Source: Microcaldota archaeon | GTDB lineage: Archaea > Iainarchaeota > Iainarchaeia > Iainarchaeales > JAGVWC01 | Direction: 5' to 3' | DNA length: 9,214 nt | Assembly (NCBI GenBank): GCA_018813975.1 | Contig: JAHJAQ010000056.1 | Span: forward strand, 1 to 9,214 | Part shown: positions 1-6,528 of the stretch, one piece after another | Layout: every line of letters starts with the position of its first letter | How positions within the stretch are numbered: position 1 is the first letter of the stretch | Notes under the pieces: generated by a model | What the model was told of the DNA's origin: nothing | The model's input: only the letters and a program-made list of their open reading frames with translations | Databases searched by the model: none | Translations under genes and position numbers: made by a program

Positions 1-192
1 CGGGATTTTGATTTATTAATTGAAACGCAAATAACCCTTCCAAAGGAAACGGAACTTGAAAGAGAACTTTTTAGAAATGAACTGAAACAAATCTCAGAGG
101 CAATTGAAATAGCAAAAGGAGATTTAGAAGGGGCATTAATTGCTATAGAACAAATAGAAAAAAGAAATATGCGGTTAAAAAAAGGGAACTGA
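1..192 (+). CDS. C-terminal fragment of an unidentified helical protein
   Basis: The first forward frame is open from the window edge to a TGA at 190-192, giving the last 63 residues of a protein whose start lies outside. After a short stretch reading RDFDLLIETQITLPKE, the rest is strongly charged and probably helical, rich in Glu, Lys, Ile and Leu (for example ELKQISEAIEIAKGDLEGAL), and it ends in the basic tail RNMRLKKGN. It looks like a coiled-coil or helical-bundle terminus. No catalytic motif is visible and I do not recognise the family. It does not resemble the C-terminus of GatD, the expected partner of the next gene. The stop is one base before the gatE ATG, so the two are probably co-transcribed and translationally coupled. 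That it is coding is inferred from the open frame, the amino-acid make-up and this spacing. Confidence 0.6.
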   Translation, partial: RDFDLLIETQITLPKETELERELFRNELKQISEAIEIAKGDLEGALIAIEQIEKRNMRLKKGN

Positions 193-193
193 C

Positions 194-2074
194 ATGCAAG
201 AATATCAAAAAATCGGGTTAAAATGCGGACTAGAAGTGCATCAACAATTAGATACTGGAAAACTATTTTGCCGCTGTCAAGGCATTCTGCAAGAAGGAAA
301 ACCAGATGTTATAATTGAACGTCGATTAAGGCCGGTTGTATCTGAATTAGGAGAATATGATCCTGCTGCACTAGAGGCATACAAGAAGGGCCTTTATTAT
401 AGATACGAGGCATATAACGCGGTAAATTGCCTGATTTGCACAGACGAATCGCCCCCCAAACCAGCAGAGCCAGAAGCACTCCAAACCATTCTAACAATTG
501 CATTGCTCACAAACTCCACTATTCTAGAAAACGTTCCAGTCATGCGAAAACTCGTAATAGATGGCAGCAATACCAGTGGATTTCAAAGAACAGCCCTAAT
601 GGCCATTAACGGAGCACTAGAAATCAGTTCGGGAAAAAAGATTGGCATTCAAGCCATGGCACTAGAAGAAGATGCTGCCAGGCCCTCTCAAAAAAGCGAA
701 GACCACATTACCTATCGTTTGGATAGACTGGGCATTCCCCTAATCGAACTGGCAACAGAACCCGATATTACCACGCCAGCAGAAGCCAAACAAACCGCCC
801 TAGCCATTGGAAACTTGTTTAGGAGAACCTGCAAAGCAAAACGCGGACTGGGCACCATTCGACAAGACTTGAATATTTCAATCAAGGACGGAGCACGAGT
901 AGAAGTAAAAGGCGTACAAGAACTAGAATTGATTGATGAATATGTTCGAAGAGAAGTGCAACGACAACAAAAACTATTGGAAATAAAGCACAAATTGTCG
1001 GACACCAATCTGCAAAAAACCGAACTAGAACAACCCCTAATTGACTGCTCCGCGGTTTTTTCGAATTCTGATTGCAAATTTTTGAAAGGAAAAAATGTTT
1101 TGGGAGTTCGGTTACCCAAGTTTTTTGGAATCTTCGGATTTGAAGTACAACCCAATCGAAGATTTGGAACAGAAATTGCGGGATTGATAAAAGTAAAAAC
1201 CGGTTTGAAAGGAATTCTCCACTCGGATGAATTGCCCGGCTATGGGGTTTCTGAAAAAGAAGTGCAAGCCATCAAACAAAAACTAGGGTGTGCCGGAATG
1301 GATGCGTTTGTATTGGTTTCTGGAACAAAAGAAAAAGCAGAAAACGCGTTACTCCTTGCGCTGGACCGATGCCATACTGCTTTAAAGGGGGTTCCAGAAG
1401 AAACCAGACAAGCACTAGAAGATGGAAACACAGAATACTTGCGCCCTTTACCCGGTGCTGCACGCATGTATCCTGAAACCGATTTGGATTCTATTGAAAT
1501 TACGCCCCAACAATTAGCCGCACTAAAAAATCGTTTGCCCTTATCCCTTGAAAAACGCGTTTTGGTTTACACCAAAGCAGGTTTGTCCAAACAATTAGCA
1601 GAAAAAATGAAATTAGATAATTGGGCGTGTTTTTTTGAAGAACAACTTTCCAAAAAAAGAAATGCTTCTTTTATGGCATGGATTTTATTAGAGGGATTAA
1701 CCCAGTTAAAGCGCCAAGGAAAACCAGTTGAAACCCTTACCCCCAAACACTTGGAAGAATTCTTTGCTTTTCACCAAAAAGGAAAAATCATCAAAGAAAA
1801 TGCATTAGAAATCCTTTCCCATTGGAGCCAAGAACCATTTTCTGCTCTAGAAACCATTTTAACAGAAAAAACCGGGGAAATGGTTTCCGAGAGCGAAGTA
1901 GAAAAAATAGTGGAACAAATCGTGGCAAAGAATAGCAAATTGGTTAGTGAGCGGAAAATGGGCGCTATTGGCCCCCTTATGGGCGATGTCATGAAAGAAC
2001 TGCGCGGAAAGGTTTCCGGTGAAAAAGCCTCTCAATTATTAAAAAACGCAATTCAAAAAAAATTGAGTTCGTAG
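194..2074 (+). CDS. gatE: Glutamyl-tRNA(Gln) amidotransferase subunit E (archaeal GatE)
   Basis: GatE binds and activates Glu-tRNA(Gln) in the archaeal GatDE complex. GatD, an asparaginase-like glutaminase, supplies the ammonia that turns Glu into Gln on the tRNA. The 626-residue length is normal for the family. Residues 8-270 form the GatB/GatE kinase-like amidotransferase domain: GLEVHQQLDTGKLFCRC near the N-terminus, Cys26/Cys28 and Cys79/Cys82 as a possible zinc site, then GSNTSGFQRT at 124-133, LEEDAAR at 157-163 and GTIRQDLNISI at 220-230. Residues about 285-400 are the GAD insert shared with bacterial AspRS, a GatE hallmark absent from GatB. The region from about 500 to the end is the helical, YqeY-like tRNA-binding tail (KMGAIGPLMGDVMKELRGKV). 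The ATG at 194 gives the normal family start and follows a weak GGGA element. gatD is not in the window, so it must lie upstream or elsewhere. Confidence 0.97.
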   Translation: MQEYQKIGLKCGLEVHQQLDTGKLFCRCQGILQEGKPDVIIERRLRPVVSELGEYDPAALEAYKKGLYYRYEAYNAVNCLICTDESPPKPAEPEALQTILTIALLTNSTILENVPVMRKLVIDGSNTSGFQRTALMAINGALEISSGKKIGIQAMALEEDAARPSQKSEDHITYRLDRLGIPLIELATEPDITTPAEAKQTALAIGNLFRRTCKAKRGLGTIRQDLNISIKDGARVEVKGVQELELIDEYVRREVQRQQKLLEIKHKLSDTNLQKTELEQPLIDCSAVFSNSDCKFLKGKNVLGVRLPKFFGIFGFEVQPNRRFGTEIAGLIKVKTGLKGILHSDELPGYGVSEKEVQAIKQKLGCAGMDAFVLVSGTKEKAENALLLALDRCHTALKGVPEETRQALEDGNTEYLRPLPGAARMYPETDLDSIEITPQQLAALKNRLPLSLEKRVLVYTKAGLSKQLAEKMKLDNWACFFEEQLSKKRNASFMAWILLEGLTQLKRQGKPVETLTPKHLEEFFAFHQKGKIIKENALEILSHWSQEPFSALETILTEKTGEMVSESEVEKIVEQIVAKNSKLVSERKMGAIGPLMGDVMKELRGKVSGEKASQLLKNAIQKKLSS

Positions 2075-2084
2075 CCAGCAAAAA

Positions 2085-2092
2085 CTTTTATT
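2085..2092 (+). promoter_or_regulatory. Putative archaeal TATA box for the beta-CASP nuclease gene
   Basis: The T/A-rich octamer CTTTTATT is centred about 26 bases before the ATG at 2114, which is where a TATA box would sit for a leaderless or nearly leaderless transcript. No Shine-Dalgarno sequence precedes that ATG, which agrees with leaderless translation. The spacer is only 39 bp and AT-rich throughout, so the box could be a chance match, and read-through from gatE is also possible. Confidence 0.35.
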
Positions 2093-2113
2093 GTTTAAAG
2101 TCCTTCTTGTTTC

Positions 2114-3115
2114 ATGCGAATCTTTTTAGACTCCGGAATAAGAATCCAGCAAAACGGACAGTTACTGGCAATAGACTCTAAAAACAGCAAAAAAAAAGCC
2201 GATGCCGTCCTCATCAGCCACGCGCATTCCGACCATTATTCTACTGGCAAACAACCCGCTCTAACCACTCCAGAAACCCTTGCGTTGATTCAAAATAATC
2301 GGCCTTCTTTTAATGGCTGCAAAACCATTTCTCTTCATCACAAAAAAAAGCTTGGAAAAAGCACGGTTTGCTTTCACAATGCAGGGCACATCTTGGGGAG
2401 TGGATTGGTGCACGTAGAAAGCGAAAAAAACATTTTGGTTACCAGCGATTTTAATCCAGTAGAATCCATTTTGTTTAGCGCCGCCCAACCAATGCCTTGT
2501 GACGTATTAGTGATTGAAACCACTTTTGGCTTGCCCCAATACTCTTTTCCAGACCGCGAAAAAGTTCACGAAGAAATGGGCAATTGGATCAAACAAAATG
2601 TTAAACACAAACGATTCGTGGTATTAGCGGGATATGCAACCGGAAAAGCACAAGAACTAACCAAAATTTGCAATGAATTTGCAAACGAAATTCCTTTAGT
2701 GCACGAAAAAGTGTTTTCAACTAATAAGGTGTATGAAAAGTTTGGCAAAAAACTGGGAAAATACATTGAATTAAATCACAATTTACAAGACGGAAATGTT
2801 TTGATCATGCCTCCTTCTTTGTTTGACAAAAACTTAATTCCCGCCCTAGAATTTGCCTTGCACAAAAAAATAGTTTCTGCTTTTGCAAGCGGTTGGGGGC
2901 ATCGAAGCGGTTTTGATAAAGTGTTCCCTCTAAGCGATCACGCAGATTATAATGGATTATTAAAATTTGTTAAACAGTGCGAACCAAAACAAGTGTATTC
3001 CATACACGGTTTTGCCCGAGAATTTGCCCACGCAGTACAGCGAAAACTAAAAATTCCCGCACGGGCACTGGGCGAAAAAAACCAGCAGGCGCTAACAGAA
3101 TTTGGTTTTGGATAA
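2114..3115 (+). CDS. Metallo-beta-lactamase/beta-CASP nuclease (YSH1 / ligase-associated exonuclease type)
   Basis: A 333-residue metal-dependent nuclease. The metallo-beta-lactamase signatures appear in order: HAHSDH at 36-41 (metal ligands), the HILGSG region with His91, and VTSDF with Asp112. The beta-CASP part shows ETTFGLPQYSFP at 135-146, SDHADY at 274-279 and a C-terminal SIHG with His299. This set fits COG1236 (exonuclease of the beta-lactamase fold, related to YSH1/CPSF73). The ETTFGLP and SDHADY neighbourhoods and the 330-residue length also resemble the bacterial ligase-associated DNA exonuclease family. RNA processing and DNA repair are therefore both possible, and sequence reading alone does not decide. 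No DNA ligase gene is nearby. It lacks the N-terminal KH domains of the longer archaeal aCPSF1. It starts 39 bp after gatE and may have its own promoter. Confidence 0.88.
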   Translation: MRIFLDSGIRIQQNGQLLAIDSKNSKKKADAVLISHAHSDHYSTGKQPALTTPETLALIQNNRPSFNGCKTISLHHKKKLGKSTVCFHNAGHILGSGLVHVESEKNILVTSDFNPVESILFSAAQPMPCDVLVIETTFGLPQYSFPDREKVHEEMGNWIKQNVKHKRFVVLAGYATGKAQELTKICNEFANEIPLVHEKVFSTNKVYEKFGKKLGKYIELNHNLQDGNVLIMPPSLFDKNLIPALEFALHKKIVSAFASGWGHRSGFDKVFPLSDHADYNGLLKFVKQCEPKQVYSIHGFAREFAHAVQRKLKIPARALGEKNQQALTEFGFG

Positions 3116-3140
3116 AACAGAAAATGTTTTCAATACTTTA

Positions 3141-3245
3141 TTAAGAAGTAGTTTGCCACAAAACCAAAACAACCAGCAAAATAATCAATGCCAATCCTAA
3201 CAAGTAAAACTTTACTGGATTAATATGCCTATCAAAGAGAATTTT
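3141..3245 (-). other. Possible minus-strand single-pass membrane micropeptide (weak)
   Basis: Read from 3245 down to the TAA at 3143-3141, this frame gives a 34-residue peptide. It begins KILFDRHINPVKFY, is followed by a very hydrophobic stretch (LLGLALIILLVVLVLW) and ends QTTS. That is the layout of a one-helix membrane peptide: a polar or basic head, a helix of about 17 residues and a short tail. There is no ATG; only ATT, CTC or TTG could start it. It is bounded upstream by an in-frame TAG at 3248-3246. Beyond that TAG the same frame stays open back to an ATG at 3359-3357, adding 37 codons of unremarkable sequence. Antisense reading of A-rich DNA tends to give Leu/Val/Phe-rich peptides, so chance is a serious alternative. 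A decayed or TAG-interrupted small membrane-protein gene is the other reading. Confidence 0.2.
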
Positions 3246-3317
3246 CTAGTTAAAAAGCACCTCTATTCTAGTTGCTTGCTCCAAAAAACAAGTTCTCTTG
3301 GAAAACACCAAACCACT

Positions 3318-3325
3318 CTTTAAAA
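3318..3325 (+). promoter_or_regulatory. Putative TATA box for aspS
   Basis: The octamer CTTTAAAA is centred about 38 bases before the aspS ATG at 3360. It would place transcription start near 3346-3350, with a leader of roughly 10-14 bases. The leader has only a weak GGT and no clear Shine-Dalgarno sequence. This is a positional and compositional match only. Confidence 0.35.
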
Positions 3326-3359
3326 CCCTTTTCTCTTGAAAATAACTAACGGTAATCAT

Positions 3360-5129
3360 ATGAAAAGAACGCATTCTTGCGGAGAAATAACCGAAAAAAG
3401 CCTTGGAAAAAAGGTTTCGATTGCAGGCTGGGTTTCAAACAGAAGAGACCATGGCTTACTGACCTTTATTGACCTGCGTGACAGGGAAGGAGAAACACAA
3501 GTCGTTTTTAATGCCAAAGAAAGCAAAAGCGTTCATGAAACTGCGAAAAAACTGGGCAAAGAATTTGTAATCTGTATCGAAGGAAAGGTTGGAAAAAGAC
3601 CAAAAGGAACGGAAAACACTAAAATCAAAACAGGCAAAATCGAGGTAACTGCTTCCAAACTCGAAATATTAAATGCTGCCAAACAACCCTTGCCCATTGA
3701 AGTGGACGAACACTTATTGGCAAGCGAAGAACAAAGACTAAAATACCGTTATTTGGATTTGCGCCGACCGGAATTACAAAAAAGATTGATTTTACGCCAC
3801 AAGATTATCAAAGCATTCCGCGATTTTTTTGATAAAGAAGGATTTATTGAAATCGAAACACCAATCCTTGCCAAAAGCACGCCAGAAGGCGCACGCGATT
3901 ACCTTGTTCCAAGCAGAGTGCATGCCGGAAAGTTTTTTGCCTTGCCTCAAAGCCCCCAAATATTCAAACAATTATGCATGGTAGCAGGATTTGAAAAATA
4001 CATTCAAATTGCACGTTGTTTTAGGGATGAAGATTTAAGAGCAGACAGACAACCAGAATTCACGCAAGTAGATGTGGAAATGAGTTTTGTAGAACAAGAA
4101 GAAGTATTGGATGTAATTGAACGAAGCATGGCGTTTGTTCTCAAAACCGTTTTAAAAGAAAAAATCAAAACCCCTTTTCCCAAAATTTCTTGGGAAAATG
4201 CAATGAATACCTATGGAACAGATTCTCCTGATATCCGCTATGGATTAGAGTTCACGGATTTAACAGAAGAATTAAAAGACACTGAATTCCAAGTTTTTTC
4301 TACTGTAATCAAAGAAAAAGGAAGTATCAAAGCCATTGTGGCGCCAAAAGGCGGGGAAAAGCTTTCAAAAAAAGACCTGAATGAACTGCTTGAAACCGCA
4401 AAAACACACCATGCAAAAGGACTGTTAACCTTAAAGGTTCAGGGAAAAACATTCGATTCAAATATTACAAAGTATCTGAAGCCAAAGCATATTGAAAGCA
4501 TCCTGAAAAAAACCAGTGCAAAAGAAAACGATTTGGTTTTACTGATTGCAGATTCCTGGAAAGTTTCCTGTGCAGCTTTAGGAACAATAAGAAAAACAGT
4601 TGCACAAAAGCTCGGATTGATTGATGAAAAAAAGAAAAACTTTTTATGGGTAACAGACTTTCCGCTGTTCGAATTTGATGAAGAAGAACAAAGACTAAAA
4701 GCAATGCACCACCCATTTACAAGACCAAAAAAAGAAGACATTGCATTACTTGAAAAAGAGCCCTTAAAAGTAAAATCAGACGCCTATGATTTGGTTTTAA
4801 ACGGTTTTGAACTTGGCGGCGGTTCCATCAGGATTCATGAAAGAGAACTGCAAGAAAAAATGTTCAAAGCACTTGGCATTTCAAAAGAAAATGCGGAACA
4901 AAAATTCGGTTTTTTAATGGGAGCATTCCAGTACGGTGCACCGCCGCACGGCGGAATTGCATTGGGACTGGATAGAGTAGTTTTATTGCTGACAAACGCG
5001 GATTCTTTAAGAGATGTAATTGCCTTTCCAAAAACAAAAGCAGCAGTTTCCCTCATGGATGAAGCTCCAAGTGAAGTCAGCGAGCAACAGCTAAAAGAAT
5101 TACACCTAAAACGCGACTTAAGCAAATAA
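3360..5129 (+). CDS. aspS: Aspartyl-tRNA synthetase, bacterial type, probably non-discriminating
   Basis: A 589-residue class II synthetase that charges tRNA with aspartate. It has the bacterial architecture. The N-terminal OB-fold anticodon domain (1-110) carries GWVSNRRDHG and DLRDREG. The catalytic core has RYLDLRRPE (130-138), the motif 2 region ARCFRDEDLRADRQPEFTQ (218-236) and motif 3 around GLDRVVLLLT (536-545). A GAD insert lies at about 290-420. Archaeal AspRS is normally about 430 residues and lacks this insert, so bacterial origin by transfer is likely. His31 and Gly83 match the residues associated with tRNA(Asn) recognition in the Pseudomonas aeruginosa non-discriminating enzyme, where E. 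coli has Leu at the first site. The ATG at 3360 aligns with the family start. A TTG at 3336 would add eight untypical residues. The product would feed GatCAB, encoded just downstream. Confidence 0.96.
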   Translation: MKRTHSCGEITEKSLGKKVSIAGWVSNRRDHGLLTFIDLRDREGETQVVFNAKESKSVHETAKKLGKEFVICIEGKVGKRPKGTENTKIKTGKIEVTASKLEILNAAKQPLPIEVDEHLLASEEQRLKYRYLDLRRPELQKRLILRHKIIKAFRDFFDKEGFIEIETPILAKSTPEGARDYLVPSRVHAGKFFALPQSPQIFKQLCMVAGFEKYIQIARCFRDEDLRADRQPEFTQVDVEMSFVEQEEVLDVIERSMAFVLKTVLKEKIKTPFPKISWENAMNTYGTDSPDIRYGLEFTDLTEELKDTEFQVFSTVIKEKGSIKAIVAPKGGEKLSKKDLNELLETAKTHHAKGLLTLKVQGKTFDSNITKYLKPKHIESILKKTSAKENDLVLLIADSWKVSCAALGTIRKTVAQKLGLIDEKKKNFLWVTDFPLFEFDEEEQRLKAMHHPFTRPKKEDIALLEKEPLKVKSDAYDLVLNGFELGGGSIRIHERELQEKMFKALGISKENAEQKFGFLMGAFQYGAPPHGGIALGLDRVVLLLTNADSLRDVIAFPKTKAAVSLMDEAPSEVSEQQLKELHLKRDLSK

Positions 5130-5137
5130 CGAAAACA

Positions 5138-5145
5138 ATAATATA
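5138..5145 (+). promoter_or_regulatory. Putative TATA box for the 110-residue basic-protein gene
   Basis: ATAATATA is centred about 25 bases before the ATG at 5167, the spacing expected for a leaderless archaeal transcript. The upstream sequence has no Shine-Dalgarno element, which is consistent. It lies in the 37-bp gap after aspS. Confidence 0.4.
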
Positions 5146-5166
5146 CTTTGCCACATAATCTAAAGC

Positions 5167-5499
5167 ATGGCAGCAAGATATCAAAAACACCCTCCAAAAG
5201 TATACACACAGATTGGAACAACTATTCATACACGAAACTTAAAAAGACGAGAGTTAAAAAGAAGGTTTAATGAACTAAGAGAATCACAAAGAGTTTCAGA
5301 ATGGAACCGCTTAACCAACGAAGCAGAAAGGCTGCTACGAGCGTTCAAACAGAAGTTTCCTGTCCCATCCGAAAGAACCTTGTTAAACAGGCAAAAAGAT
5401 GAAAAACAACAGCGCCTGAGATTTTTAAGCCAAATAGGCGAAATAACTATCCAAAAAGAATTATTATTTGAGTTATTACCCGGAAGAACTTCAAGCTAA
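5167..5499 (+). CDS. Hypothetical basic helical protein, possibly the N-terminal part of a frameshifted gene
   Basis: The frame encodes 110 residues starting MAARYQKHPPKVYTQ. It is dense in Arg and Lys (HTRNLKRRELKRRFNELRES) and probably helical for most of its length. No signal peptide, membrane segment, Cys/His metal site or known enzymatic motif is visible, and I do not recognise the family. A nucleic-acid-binding role would suit the charge but is only inference. It starts 37 bp after aspS and probably has its own promoter. It ends GRTSS, while a second basic frame overlaps its last 50 or so bases. Skipping one base within 5479-5483 (CCCGG) joins LLP directly to EELQAKI of the next frame and gives a continuous 184-residue basic protein. 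The two may therefore be one gene, broken or frameshifted, rather than two. Confidence 0.55.
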   Translation: MAARYQKHPPKVYTQIGTTIHTRNLKRRELKRRFNELRESQRVSEWNRLTNEAERLLRAFKQKFPVPSERTLLNRQKDEKQQRLRFLSQIGEITIQKELLFELLPGRTSS

Positions 5500-5722
5500 A
5501 ATAACAAAAGCACAGCAGGATGAACTAAAAAACGCTCTTTGCGCTGCAACAGATGCAACAATCAGAAAAAAAGCAAGGAGACCGCGTGCCCGTAATGTTC
5601 AGGATCGCACTGCAGATCGCGCTACTGCTGGAGCAATAAACTCAAGAGAAAGGATAATGGACATTAGGAACAGAATATTGGAAAACAGGCTGAAAAAAAA
5701 GCGCCAAACCAAAAAAAGATAA
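5468..5722 (+). CDS. Hypothetical Arg/Lys-rich protein, or C-terminal part of a frameshifted gene
   Basis: This frame is open from 5447 (after a TAA at 5444-5446) to the TAA at 5720-5722. It has no ATG until near its end, at 5657, so a separate gene would have to start at the TTG at 5468 and would be 84 residues long. The peptide has a helical start (PEELQAKITKAQQDELKNAL), then a strongly basic section (RKKARRPRARN) and a final run LKKKRQTKKR. This is the same basic character as the frame it overlaps. The lack of a good start, the lack of a ribosome-binding site and the smooth join obtained by a +1 shift at 5479-5483 all argue that it is the tail of the 5167 gene. The function is unknown. Confidence 0.45.
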   Translation: MSYYPEELQAKITKAQQDELKNALCAATDATIRKKARRPRARNVQDRTADRATAGAINSRERIMDIRNRILENRLKKKRQTKKR

Positions 5723-5740
5723 TAACCACTCATAAAACCC

Positions 5741-5767
5741 TGTTTTTTATTCGTTTTGCTGTTTTTT
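5741..5767 (+). terminator. T-tract terminator region, possibly doubling as gatC promoter
   Basis: Three T-runs (5743-5748, 5753-5756 and 5762-5767) follow the basic-protein stop by about 20 bases. Archaeal RNA polymerase terminates at such U-rich stretches without needing a hairpin. The first run, TTTTTTAT at 5743-5750, is also centred about 28 bases before the gatC ATG at 5775, so it could serve as a T-rich TATA element for a leaderless gat operon transcript. Both roles are inferred from composition and position only. Confidence 0.4.
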
Positions 5768-5774
5768 GCATAGT

Positions 5775-6071
5775 ATGCCCAAGCTAAAAGTAGACCGAGA
5801 ACTGCTTCAAAGAGTAGCCAAAAATGCAAGGCTAGAATTAAGCGAAACCGAAATAAACGCTTTTTTGCCGCAATTACAGGAAATACTTAGTGCTTTTAAA
5901 AAAATTGAAGAAGTGGACATAAAAGGAACAAAGCCTGCTTTTCACCCTATTCCCCTGTCCAACAAGTGGCGCGAAGACAAAATTGAGAAATGCCTTGAAA
6001 ACGAACAAGCCCTTGAAAATGCAGTTCACAAAAAGAGCCCTTATTTTAAAGGACCAAAGGCGATAGAATGA
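5775..6071 (+). CDS. gatC: Aspartyl/glutamyl-tRNA amidotransferase subunit C
   Basis: GatC is the small non-catalytic subunit that wraps around the GatA-GatB interface and stabilises the heterotrimer. The 98 residues match the family size. They show the usual pattern: an N-terminal helix (VDRELLQRVAKNARLELSE, starting at residue 5), a second helix (FLPQLQEILSAFKKIEEVD), then an extended segment with a conserved-type TKPAFHPIPL and REDKIEKC, and a C-terminal end near KSPYFKGPKAIE. I chose the ATG at 5775 over the TTG at 5766, which would add only three residues out of a T-run. It is the first gene of the gat cluster. Its TGA overlaps the next ATG by four bases (ATGA), so translation is probably coupled. 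Confidence 0.92.
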   Translation: MPKLKVDRELLQRVAKNARLELSETEINAFLPQLQEILSAFKKIEEVDIKGTKPAFHPIPLSNKWREDKIEKCLENEQALENAVHKKSPYFKGPKAIE

Positions 6072-6526
6072 AAACAGAACTGAAAAAACTGGAAACAAAA
6101 AACCATGAGACAATTGCAAAGCTTATTTTTCAGGAATGGAAAGAACGCGGAACACCCGAAACACTCGACTGGTGCAAAAAATACTTACAAAAAGGGCATT
6201 CCATTGAAATCACAAAAGAACAGTTTTTTGAAATCCGAAAAGACAACCAACTAGTCGGGCTAGTCGCTGCGGTTATTATTAATCATTATCTTGCCGAACT
6301 ACGCGATCTCGTTGTTCTTCCCGAATACCGCAAAAGCGGAATTGGAAAAGAAGTTATTCCAAAAGTCGTAGAATGGTGCAAAGAAAACGGTGCCAAAAAA
6401 GTGCACGCCCAAATTTATGTACCCCACTTTAACTGGTTTTTAGAACTAGGATTCAAAAAAGAAGGAGAACTAAAAGACCATTTTAGAAAAAACGAAATTG
6501 TTATTGAAGTTGCAAAAGAGTTGTAA
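6068..6526 (+). CDS. GNAT-family N-acetyltransferase
   Basis: A 152-residue protein of the Gcn5-related acetyltransferase fold, which moves an acetyl group from acetyl-CoA to an amine. The acetyl-CoA-binding motif A is clear at 78-97: LRDLVVLPEYRKSGIGKEVI, with the R-x-x-G-x-G pyrophosphate loop at 88-93. Motif B follows around FNWFLELGFKKEGELKDHFR (121-140), typical of the family. The substrate cannot be read from the sequence. It is not a clear RimI. It overlaps gatC by four bases and ends two bases before gatA, so it is embedded in the amidotransferase cluster. That position could mean a role linked to tRNA or translation, or only efficient packing; this is inference. Confidence 0.88.
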   Translation: MKTELKKLETKNHETIAKLIFQEWKERGTPETLDWCKKYLQKGHSIEITKEQFFEIRKDNQLVGLVAAVIINHYLAELRDLVVLPEYRKSGIGKEVIPKVVEWCKENGAKKVHAQIYVPHFNWFLELGFKKEGELKDHFRKNEIVIEVAKEL

Positions 6527-6528
6527 AA

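Larger units (their letters stand above)
3116..3359. other. Intergenic region between the nuclease gene and aspS
   Basis: This 244-bp AT-rich stretch has no tRNA-like cloverleaf or forward-strand gene that I can recognise. It holds a likely aspS TATA box (3318-3325) and a short direct repeat TTCTAGTT (3244-3251 and 3266-3273) about 22 bases apart. On the minus strand a hydrophobic mini-frame lies at 3141-3245. I see no convincing terminator after the nuclease gene, only a short T-run at 3126-3129. Confidence 0.6.

Noticed and set aside
1..192. C-terminus of GatD upstream of gatE
   Set aside because: The 63 residues are coiled-coil-like and do not resemble the asparaginase-fold C-terminus of GatD.
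712..1467. Minus-strand frames inside gatE
   Set aside because: They are antisense to conserved GatE coding sequence with shadow-like composition and no start context.
3336..3359. TTG start extending AspRS by eight residues
   Set aside because: The ATG at 3360 gives the exact family N-terminus (MKRTHSCGEI) and keeps His31 in register with known enzymes. The extension has no ribosome-binding site.
3116..3359. tRNA or structured RNA gene in the longest intergenic gap
   Set aside because: No cloverleaf, T-loop motif or long complementary arms found. The region is AT-rich with only a 4-bp stem (3290-3301) and a short direct repeat.
4439..4741. Minus-strand frames of 83-128 residues inside aspS (also 4835-5221)
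   Set aside because: They are antisense shadows of a strongly conserved gene, rich in Ser/Phe/Cys, with no recognisable motif.
5766..5774. TTG start extending GatC by three residues
   Set aside because: It lies in a T-run. The ATG at 5775 gives a normal GatC start.
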